A stretch of DNA of 64,000 nucleotides. Source: Panagrolaimus kolymaensis. Taxonomy: Eukaryota > Nematoda > Chromadorea > Rhabditida > Panagrolaimidae. Under the pieces are notes generated by a model. That model was given only the letters and a program-made list of their open reading frames with translations, had not been told where the DNA came from and ran no database searches. The position numbers and the translations under genes were made by a program. The stretch's first letter is position 1; each line of letters begins with the position of its first letter. The stretch spans positions 2,294,001 through 2,358,000 of the forward strand of contig JAJQJQ010000002.1 of NCBI GenBank assembly GCA_028622995.1, read 5' to 3'. Positions 1 through 9,347 of the stretch are shown here, piece by piece.

Positions 1-2616
1 GCGATGTCATTTAATGATATCACCCAAAAAAATTTGCACAATAAATCCTTTCCTTTTTACGTTGAACGTTGAATATAATTATTTGAATAATATTTATAAA
101 AACAAAACATGCGAGATGCATGTGGAACATCATTTTTGCTTTGTATTTTTTGAACATAACAAAAAATACATTGGGTTCAACAATTTTTTTTGTGCTTTGT
201 CTAAGCTAAATGGGAGTCTTGCCTCATCCTTTTGGTTTGTGTTTATTTTTTTCAAGCGTGACACATTTTTATCTGAAAAGTCTGCATTGGTTTAAATGGG
301 AAGAACTTTGCACCCTATATAGCGTTCTTTGAATCATCCACCCATCTTTTAGTAGAAGGGTTTGCTCACTTCCGAATAATTTATTTTTGACAGCAACAAC
401 TAAAAAAAGCCTGAACTTAGCAAAAAGGAAAATACAAGAACCCTTAGGCGATGATTCTTTCAATTGAAAATATGTCTAAACAATGCAAAGTTGTTATTGA
501 TACTCTCATTCGTTTCTTTTTTACGATGAAAGGAAAGTTTACTTGATACCTAAATACATAGTAATCATTTTATTTTTATTTTTAAAAACCGCGTGTCCCA
601 GACCCGAAGTCGTCAATCTTTAAACTTTCCCTTCACTTTATTTCATTTTGTTTTGCTGACAAAAACAACAACAACTACAGCCACAAAAAAAATAATAAAA
701 GAAAAAGTTCACGTGAAAATCTAATGCCTTTATCAGTGGCTTTTTTCTTTTCTTATTTTGTTTTTCTTCCTTTTCAAAAACACTAATTACAGTATAAAAA
801 GGGTTTCCCTTTTTTTCTTTTATATCAAAGTACACGTTTTTTTGCAAACGAAGCAAAGAAGTAACACTCAAAGGACTTTTCTAAAGAACAAAGATGAAGC
901 TTAACTAAACCTAAAGCAATGACTAAACAGGGATACAAAATTTCTACAAATTTACTCATGCTTTTTTACTTTATAGTATTATGAAACATTTAGAAATATA
1001 ACCGTTCATCAAAAAATAAAAGGACAAATAAAAATATGTGTGTGTTTTTTCCAAATAAAAAATCAACGTTCAAAACGGTTTTCTTTTTTGTTTGTTTTCT
1101 TTTGTTTTGAGTGTTTTTTTAAAAAAGTTACTCACATTCTAAGTTTTTTTTAGTTTAAAAACGTCATTTTACTAATTTTTTAAATATTAAAGAATAATTA
1201 AAATTAATAATATTGTTTTTAAAATAACTGTTTTGTTTGGGATTATTTCATTTTTAATCATTGGTGGTTTTTAGAAACCCAGAATTTCTCGTAGAAAGAA
1301 TTTTGGAGCAAATCAAAAAATCTTTAAAGAAATCTTTCAATGTTTTTTTTATAATAGATGATGCAATATACCAAAGTTTTCGTCGATCTTTGACTCAATA
1401 ACTAACTTCAACGCATTTTTCTTCTAGAAAAAAAGAAACAACACAAACTTCATCAACGTGTGTGTTTGTCGCAAACAAAATTCTTGTATTTTGTTTTTTT
1501 ACTCGCAAAAAGAGCTGTGTTTCCCCATTTTTTGTTGCATGCTTTTTTGATGATTTTTTTTAAACGTATGTGTAAGTCAAAATGACATGATGATGCATTT
1601 AAAAGTGTATTCAAAATCATCCAATTTTTTTAAAGAGTTTTATATTTAAAAAGATCTGGTTTCCCCCATCTTAAAATCACATTACTTCTAATATGATTTC
1701 CATTGGTAAAAAGTTTCATTGAAAATCAAAGCAAGCTAGAAGAGGTTTATTGTCTCAGCTCTAAAGTTAAGAATCTCGAAATGAAGTTTACATGATTTGC
1801 TATTATTGACAAGAATCTTTCTGTCATAATACGGTAAATGATGCAATATTTTCGTTCAGAGGCGTATTCATTTATTTATTTTCTTTTAATCAACACGAGA
1901 CGCAATAAATTTTAAACTCGTGTTTTCTATTGTTTTCAATAATTTCACGTGAATTTCATTATATTTATCAAACTTATTAAAAATAACTAGTGTGTCTTCC
2001 GTCATTCCTTGTCCAAGTTGAAAAATATCTTCGACAGACAAATTCAAGTTGCTTCAAGGAAGAAAAATGCAACGGCTTTTTTGCATCCTTTATTTCTTCA
2101 TGGTTTTCCCTTTCTATCCTTCGTGCAGACAATTTTTTTTGACTCCTGTATCATTTGAGTGTTCTTCGATGCCCCCACTGACTTCATCCTCTTCTTTTCA
2201 TTTTATTTTTGCTGGCATTAATTTTTCTTTTTAGTGCAAGATTTTGGGTGCTTTCCCACATTGTTGAAGGCGTGTGTTTTTTAACGTCGCAAAGCAGCAG
2301 CAACAGCATCAAAAAGGGGTGGAGTTTTGAGGCGGGTTTTTAGAAGGAGAAAGAAAAATAAATTCCATTTTGTTTTTGGGTTTTTGTTTTCTTCGCTTTT
2401 ATACAACAAATAAGTTTGCTTGGATAGTTGGAATCTATTTGGTTTATTCTGCATTGTTGGTTAAAACTTTTTAGATCAAATCATAATTTAAGCTAAACAT
2501 TAACGCGGCGTTTTAATTGAATTTCTTTGAAAGCAAATTATAGTTAAAAGTTATAAACAATTTTGGTGAATTTTCAGCTTTTACCATAACTTTCAAGTTT
2601 CTTCTTTGATTTTAAA
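1..2616. other. noncoding upstream region
   Basis: No convincing coding exon is seen. The stretch is AT-rich with many poly-T and poly-A runs. The open frames in it are low-complexity (F, K, S, L rich) and lack splice-supported partners. It contains two CACGTG E-boxes, at 710-715 and 1946-1951, and probably carries the promoter of the Max-like gene that starts at 2617. Confidence 0.6.
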
Positions 2617-3915
2617 ATGGCTCCCAATTCAAATGCCTTGCCATCAACCCGCCATATTCAACGTAAACGAAAATATCATAGTGATGAAGGAGATTTCAGT
2701 GATGTAAGTTTACTATTTTCATGATTTCTTTGGATTTATTACGTTACTGTGACTCTTTGAATAAAAAACCACATGTGGTCTGCGATTTCCCTATTTAAAG
2801 CTTCTTTTGCAACTTTTTCTTGAAACCAATTAAACCTTCCAAACATGTTTATGGGTTTTTTACTCGATCCACATTTTTTTACTCATTGAACTCTTCCTCT
2901 CTTCCCTTTTTTTAAAATGTTGTCTCACTGTTTTTTTGCTCTCAAGCCTCAAAGAACAAACTCTTTATGCATGCACTTTCTCTCTTCTTCTTTTTTGTTG
3001 GATAGCAATGGTTTTAAAAGTGCGTTTATGGGCTTCTTCGTCTTCTCCCCTTTCGTTTCTGGAAGTCCATTAAATGTCCAAAGGCATGTTTTCATTTCTG
3101 ATCCACGCATTCATGGCACTACCAGGCTGGAAATAAAATGGAAACAGAAAAAAACAAACTTTTCGACTGGCACTAAAAACACGTGAATATCCCATTATTT
3201 TCTTCTTCTCCCTCTTTCTCTCTTTTTTCAAAAGAGGAGGCAAAAAATAAAAAACAAACAAAAAACAAAATTAAACAATATTTCTGACTTTTGATGTTTT
3301 AGGATGATTCTGGATTTTCACCCAAATCTGCTTCCTTATCTCCTGATGATGATCGTAGAGCTCATCATAATGAGCTAGAAAGACGACGACGAGATCATAT
3401 CAAAGATCATTTTTCAAACCTTAAAAATGCCATTCCACTTTTGGAAGGTGAAAAAGTAAGTTTCTTCATTTTTCAATGTTTAATTTAAAAACTTTTGCGG
3501 ACGCTTTTTGAGGACTTTTATTTTAATTGACCTTTTTTAATCCACAGTTTTGATATTTTTTCGCCGAAATACACTCAAGAGATTTGCGGATGAGACATTT
3601 TTAGAACATAGTGCTACCGCTTATCATTAAAACAATAACCGCGTGGTTTCCTATTTTTATTTTTGACACGTATCTTTCACATGTTTTTAACAAGTTTTTT
3701 TTTCTCAAAAGAGGCATTCATTTATGTGTTTCTAAAGATAACCCATAAAAAGAATGCGTGCACACTTAAAAAAGCGGCTTTTTAAAGCAACTAAATTTTA
3801 AATATTCACGTGCAAATGCCATGGCTGCTGCCTTTTTTCTCCTTCTATTTCTTTGTAAACAAGTGCTGCCGCGTCTGGCACTACTTAAAAAAAGCACACA
3901 TGTATTTTTCACGTG
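710..3915. promoter_or_regulatory. cluster of five CACGTG E-boxes around the Max-like gene
   Basis: CACGTG occurs at 710-715, 1946-1951, 3180-3185, 3807-3812 and 3910-3915. The copies at 710, 1946 and 3910 share the longer palindrome TTCACGTGAA. In DNA this AT-rich a given hexamer with four G/C bases is expected roughly once per 15 kb. Max dimers bind this sequence. Function is inferred only. Confidence 0.5.
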
Positions 3916-4921
3916 AATTTTAGTAAACGTGTACTTTGGACAAAAACACCGATCGCAATGATGGCGGCTGTGACTAACCTCGTTTATTTATTTTCTTTTT
4001 TCATTCTTCTTTTTGTTTAGTGTTGTCACGCGCCATGTGTTTCCAGCATGCAGCAATGCGATTCAATTCGATGCAATAAAGGCTGCGACTTTCATCATTA
4101 TGATCAACAGCAACAACAGCGGCGTTAGTAGTAGTTATAGTAGCAAGCAAGCAATAACGTAAAGAAAAAGAATAGGGTCTAGACACGTTTTTTACTTTCT
4201 TGATGAAGCACTTTTTTGCATTAAATAAAAAGCGAACAAAACAAGCAACCTAGAAAAGAATGAACTTTGCCCGCTTTAAAAAAACATTGGAACATAGTTT
4301 TTTCAAAAAATTATTTAACAATATTTTGTTTATTTTCAGTCATCTCGAGCTTTGATCCTTAAACGTGCAGTGGATTATATTCAAGTTTTACAAGCACAAT
4401 TAAAAGAAAGTAAAATTGAAATCGAAGATCAAAAGCGTCGAAATGATCAACTTCGAAATCATGCAACCACCACCATGAGTTTCATAAATCAATCAAATCT
4501 CAGTTTACCTCCTCCACCACCTCCTCAACAGCCTCAATCTCATTCAGCCTTTTCACTCCCATCCACAGCTTCATCAGCATTTTCATGCATAAATCTTCCA
4601 TCCACTTCTGTTGTTCATCATCAACAACAACCTTCAGCGTTCACCTCAGTCACAGATTGTCTTCCATCGTCACCTTTAGCTGCAACCACAGGAGCTACAA
4701 GTTACGTACCAAATTACCCATCAATTAATGCAAGTGAACAAGCCGCAAAAACGGCATTGCTTTCATCACTTTTACTTCAAAATCTTGGACATTTAATTCA
4801 ATCTCCACTGGCTGCACCATCAACAAATACCATAACATCGGTTGCTTCTCTTACAAATGATTTCAATAATAGCCAACTTTTTGCTTTACGCGAACACCAA
4901 CTTGCTGTTGGACAACTTTAA
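2617..4921 (+). CDS. mxl-1: Max-like bHLH-leucine zipper transcription factor
   Basis: Three exons (2617-2703, 3303-3455, 4340-4921) join in phase to give 273 aa. Exon 2 holds the basic region and helix 1, with [14 protein letters not shown] and the His, Glu and Arg positions that read CACGTG. Exon 3 opens with [15 protein letters not shown], which is helix 2, and runs into a short zipper. This layout matches Max, the obligate dimer partner of Myc/Mad-type factors, and C. elegans MXL-1. The last ~140 residues are a Pro/Gln/Ser-rich tail, longer than in vertebrate Max. The start is the first ATG in an in-frame exon that ends in GTAAGT. Five CACGTG sites lie upstream and in the introns, so autoregulation is possible (inference). 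Another Max/Mlx paralogue cannot be excluded. Confidence 0.88.
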
Positions 4922-5264
4922 AATTTTTTTTTTGCGTGCTTTTTTGATATTGTTGTATTATGATGATTGATTCTGGTCTTCTTTAATTTAATTTTTTATT
5001 TCTCATTTGTTTTTTTTTATCGTACTTATTATACATGCGGCGTTTTGCCTAAAATTTTGATCAGGTTTTATTTCCTATTTCGTCTACTTTTTTCTCTTCC
5101 ATTAAAGCTTACCTTTTTTGACGGTTTCTGTGGAAGAAGCTAAAACCTCCCGTTTTATTTTATACTTTTTATTCCAATCACATTTTGTTTAATTTTTTTG
5201 ACAAATAAATTGTTTGACTTTTATTTAAATTTAAAATCCGCAAATTATCAACATTTAAAAAGAA
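4922..5264. other. convergent 3' region
   Basis: This is the space between the stop of the Max-like gene (+) and the stop of the lipase gene (-). It is T-rich and probably holds both 3' UTRs. An AATAAA-like signal is present near 5204. No other feature is seen. Confidence 0.5.
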
Positions 5265-7304
5265 TCAAAGAAAATGAAATAAATTGTAAAAGTTTAAAGC
5301 AATAATGTAAAAAATTCCTGTAATAACAGAAACTGTAGCTGCAGTATTTTGTTGTGCAGCATCCACATCTGTGCAATCATTTTTTCCATAAGTTATGACT
5401 TTGTGCTGAAAAAATATATACTCATGGAGATTTGGGTTGTTGGTTGAATATTATGACCTTCCTCTATTTATGAGTTTTTGTTGAGAGGAAGGAGGATTTA
5501 TTTATTTTCTCTATCACAACAACGAAAATTAAATCTTGTTGTTTGTAGTGAAAGAGTGAAAAATAATACTTTAATTGTAATAAGCTTTGTTATGAATTAT
5601 AAATTAAAGAGAAAACCATCCATATCCATGCCTTTCCCATTTCACAACTAACAGAAAAAGTACGCAACACATTTTTCAAGTGAATATGATAATTTTTGAA
5701 CTAGCAAATATTTCTTTGCAAAAATGAGTTTTGTATTTTTTCGGGTTTCATAGAGTAGAATAAAAATTCTTTGTTTGATTCAAAAAATTATTTTTCCAAA
5801 GACAAAAGAATTTTTTTGCAGCATTTTTATTTCTTTGGAGCACCCTAGAGTAATTTATTTTCTTTAAGCACGCGGAAGTTTCCATTTTTAACACATTTTT
5901 TGTTGCTTGCACTATTAAAAAATGAAAGCAATGTGGTATAATTGCGGCTTTGAAAAGTATTTACATTTTAATACATTTTTAAAATAAAAAAGGGAATAAG
6001 CTTTGGCCGAAGAAAGAAAAATTATGAAAAGTTTAAAATTGTTTGACGTAATTTTTCTGATAAAAGAAAAAAATCCACCAAGCTAATCAACATGTAATAT
6101 CTCAAATTATTTCAACTTACTTGAAAATAATATTCATGATCTTTAAAATCCGGTTGATCCTGAAGGCCATTACTGCAATTTGCATCTTCATCATCATAAG
6201 TGCAACGAAGAAAATCGGCATTGTATCGCATGTCGTTATCATAAAAAATTTCAACTCCATGATGATGAGGGGATTGAGGTTCATTAGTGGTGCAAGTGAT
6301 TTTTCCATTTGAATCACAAGGAGGTAAATGAACAATTGGATCACTGCGATGTGTGATTCGAAAAATGTTTGGAAGTTCACGATCAACCGAACTTGCAAAA
6401 ACTAAATTTCCAACTCGAGGTTCTCCAAACGTTACCAATTTCACACGAGCCGAATCTCGAATATTATCCGATACTGTTTTCATTGCAGCTAAAGTTGCAA
6501 CTGCTCCACCAATGGAATATCCGGTATAAGTTATGGTATATGGATGATACTCTTCATATGCAGCAAGTTTATGAACATAATTCCAAATTCCTTGTTGTAA
6601 TTCATAAAAAATATTATTCACACTACCGTAATTCAAGAAATTTTTTGGTTCATTGTATTTTAAAAGCCCAGTCAAAGAATCTGAATCTGAAATGATGATC
6701 AACATGAGTTTTATCTTTTTCAAATGTTTTTTTAGTGTAATCGGTATCAGTCAAAAAAGTGTTTCTCTAAATTTTCAAATGAAAAGGATGACGCCGAACA
6801 AGGAATGACTAATTCATCAGATTCAAAAAATAAATAAATAAGATCAAAGTAAAAATACTTTTAAAAAATACAGAAGCTGAAATAAACTTAAGCATACTTC
6901 TTGGTTCATCTGCGGCAAAAACAATAATGATTTCACGCTTGGCATCATTAATTATTGAATAATAAGTTAAATTTCCTTTTAATTTATCATTGTAAACAGC
7001 CTGAAATTAATTAATTTTTTTTAAATATCTCACTTCTGTCAAACAAAGAAGTTTTTACCACTCGTTCAAATAATGTCCAATTGCTATCTGGAAAAGTTTT
7101 CTTTACACAAATCAATGGACTTTCAGCAAATCCTCCAGCAGCTATAGAAAGAAGTTGGCGAGTAAGCTAGAAAAAAAATAAAGTAAACTTTGGTAATCCA
7201 CACAAAAAGAAAGCAGAAAATTATAAACTCACAGCATCATCATAAAAAGCTGGATTCGCAGATACTGTAGTTGCGAAGATTGCTAATAACAAAATCAAAA
7301 GCAT
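5265..7304 (-). CDS. secreted class 3 lipase
   Basis: Five exons (7233-7304, 7059-7166, 6898-7000, 6121-6686, 5265-5405) join in phase to give 329 aa. Residues 1-16 are a signal peptide (MLLILLLAIFATTVSA). The catalytic serine lies in GYSIGG, the aspartate in HRSDPIVHLPP, and the histidine in the HHHGVEIFYDND segment, so the triad of the lipase_3 (fungal-type triacylglycerol lipase) family is complete. Nematodes carry many such secreted lipases. The last exon supplies the usual YGKxxC end of the family and then about 20 hydrophobic residues (TVSVITGIFYIIALNFYNLF), so a GPI anchor or C-terminal membrane segment is possible. The acceptor of exon 4 has an in-frame alternative 6 bases further in. 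Confidence 0.88.
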
Positions 7305-7576
7305 ATTTTTTGATTGAAAAAAATTTCAAAAAAATCTTTACCACCAAAAGAGGAAGAATAAATGAATGAATGAATTAATCAATATGGAGGAAATGGAAAA
7401 GTCAACTTTGCCATGATTGCTTGAAAAATGATAAGCTTCCCCCACGCATGCATCAGCATTACATTGCGACTCGATCGATGATGAATGAGTAAACAAAAAT
7501 GAAATGGAGCAACAACAAAGAAAAAGAAAATTCATGAGTAAACTTTATTTGTAAAATTAAAAAAAGAAAATAAACA

Positions 7577-7978
7577 ATTATGCAAAAGCTATACGAGCTG
7601 TATGTAATCCAGGTGATTTTGAAACTTCTTCCATATCTTATTGTTGCGAAGCTTGGACGAGATCATTCCAAATCTTTTGTGGAGTATGCTTGCTTTCACG
7701 TTGAGAAGTTCCAGAACAACGAGTTTTAGGTTTAAGTTCGCGAGCAGTATTGAGAACAGGAGATTTAGCAGGACAAATTTTTGGACCGCGACCAGGCTTA
7801 ACATTTGACCATTGTTGAGCAGGAGTTAAAACTCAAAAACAATAAAACTTTTAAATAAATAAAAAAAATATTCTTAAACAAACGGTTTGTTTTCACCATC
7901 TTTCATTTGAGAACCAGAATAAGTTGAAATTGCACGAGCAGCTTGAAGACTGTTGTAACTCGAAGTTAGGCAACAACT
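7577..7978 (-). pseudogene. decayed partial copy of exons 3-4 of the 9348-13187 repeat gene
   Basis: On the minus strand this block copies the end of exon 3, the following short intron and most of exon 4 of the repeat-protein gene (parent region about 11480-11860). The shared peptide includes KPGRGPKICPAKSPVLNTA and RCSGTSQRESKHTP. The intron is kept, so it arose by DNA duplication and not by retrocopying. The parent reads QASQQQDTKEA, but here the third CAA of that run is TAA, which stops the frame. The sequence has also drifted past that point. The upstream part (around SLQAARAISTYSG) is diverged and then similarity ends. It could instead be the 3' end of a shortened gene using that stop. 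Confidence 0.7.
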
Positions 7979-8640
7979 AATAATTGAGATTTATAGAAGA
8001 ACAGTCAAACAACACAAGCAAGCATAAATGAATTTACTCCACCTTACAATTATTCTAATTTTATTAAAATCTTCAGAAAATTTTAGAGTTTGTTTTTTTT
8101 TGAAAATGTAAAAATATTACGCAAAATTTCCTTCGCTAAAAAATAAAATATTGCTGTTATTTGAGTTGCAAAACAAAAATAAAAATAAATAGGTGCCAAT
8201 TAATGAGTTTCTCATCGTTAAAGAAATTTGATGCGCTCGTTAATTACATCCAATAATAGAGCATTTTTTGTTGTTGTTGGAGCTTTGCCACTTTTGAAAA
8301 AACAATGCAAACTATTTCTCTTCTCATCGTTCTTCATTTTTTTTCTTTCTTACATTCTTTTAGTCATATTGTTGTTGTTTGATAAAACAGTGAAGTTTTA
8401 AAAAAAGAGCTATTCTTTTACCATATTTATTTTTTGTAAACCCTAATATTTTTTTTGAAAGCATCCACTTTGATAAACAACCCAATTGTTTTGAACGATG
8501 AAAATAATATATAAAATCTTTCCATATTCCTAAATTTTGATAGCTACCTAATAAAATTTTTGACCAAAATGAAATCAGATTTCGCGTATTCCAAGTTTTT
8601 TTGTATAATTAATTAAACTTTTAATAAATTGATGTTTAAA
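7979..8640. other. noncoding spacer
   Basis: AT-rich sequence between the decayed exon copy and the TCGACATGTCGA repeat block. No gene, RNA or repeat is recognised. Confidence 0.5.
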
Positions 8641-8651
8641 AAATGTTGTAC

Positions 8652-8914
8652 TCAGGGTTGGGCGACATCGACATGTCGAAATGTCGATGTTGACTTTTTT
8701 GAATCGACATTAGAAAATTTTTATTCCCAGAATGCGTTAAAATTGTAAAAAATTCTTAAGAATTCCATTCTAAAAGACATTTTTTGAAACTATTTTCCTT
8801 TTACTTTACTCTCCCACTTCAGAAACTCTTCTTTTATTTGAAAAACTCAAATAACAAAGAAATTTTTTTACCCTTTGTATATAAAAAAATGTCGATATCG
8901 ACATGTCGATGTCG
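8652..8914. repeat. TCGACATGTCGA palindromes with a hAT-like terminal motif
   Basis: At 8654 the sequence CAGGGTTGGGCGAC begins, a common form of hAT transposon terminal repeat. It is followed directly by interlocking ATGTCGA/TCGACAT palindromes. A second cluster of the same palindromes lies at about 8888-8914. I do not see the matching inverted end or an 8-bp target duplication, so this is at best a broken element. Confidence 0.35.
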
Positions 8915-8974
8915 AAAATGTAGAAGTAGAAAATGTCGATGTAGAAAATGTAGAAGTAGAAAATGTCGATGAAA
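8915..8974 (+). repeat. four-copy 15-bp tandem repeat
   Basis: The units at 8915-8929, 8930-8944, 8945-8959 and 8960-8974 alternate between AAAATGTAGAAGTAG and AAAATGTCGATGTAG; the last unit is degenerate at its 3' end. In the frame of the downstream gene the array reads as VENVE/VENVD pentapeptides, but there is no ATG upstream of it in that frame. It lies just 5' of the predicted start of the 8986 gene. Confidence 0.85.
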
Positions 8975-8985
8975 ATTTTTTAGCA

Positions 8986-9315
8986 ATGTCTTCATCCCCA
9001 GTAAAAAAACCAAGCCATCGAATTCGTTCAAAATCATGCGTATGCAAAAAACAACGAAAGATAAAAACTCAATTAGATATGAAGGATTTTGCTGATAGTT
9101 TGCGAGACATTGCAGATGAGATTCAACGTAAAAAAGAACTTTTAAAATCACCAGTAAAAAGAATTCCTCCACCAAAAAGTCCTTTCAAACCGCATTCACA
9201 AAATTCAACGATTCCACCACCAATGAGTTCAGCAAAAAGAAAACTATTCGACAGTAATAATAATAATAATTTCAACTTTATTTTTTACGATACAAATACA
9301 TTACAAAGTAAATAA
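8986..9315 (+). CDS. small basic protein with CDK sites and an RxLF cyclin-binding motif
   Basis: Single-exon frame of 109 aa. The start ATG sits 3 bases after a strong nematode acceptor (ATTTTTTAG), as expected of a trans-spliced mRNA, and is the first ATG in this frame. The protein has SPVKK near residue 4, SPVKR near 60 and PPKSPFK near 67, all S-P-x-K/R or S-P-F-K sites typical of CDK substrates. Near residue 88 it has SAKRKLFD, an RxLF (Cy) docking motif of the kind found in p21/p27 and p107. The middle (FADSLRDIADEIQRKKELL) could form a helix. No domain is recognised. It converges on the repeat-protein gene, with only 32 bp between the two stops. A cell-cycle role is inferred from short motifs only. 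Confidence 0.62.
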   Translation: MSSSPVKKPSHRIRSKSCVCKKQRKIKTQLDMKDFADSLRDIADEIQRKKELLKSPVKRIPPPKSPFKPHSQNSTIPPPMSSAKRKLFDSNNNNNFNFIFYDTNTLQSK

Positions 9316-9347
9316 ATTAATTAGTAAATAAAAAAAACATTTAGAAT

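Noticed and set aside
8784..8972. Frame with CRKCRSRKCR repeats upstream of the small RxLF gene
   Set aside because: It is only an alternative-frame reading of the 15-bp tandem array and ends at its edge. There is no independent coding signal.
8915..8974. Short regular repeats that could be taken for a CRISPR array
   Set aside because: The units are 15 bp, directly adjacent and without spacers, in a eukaryotic genome. This is a minisatellite.
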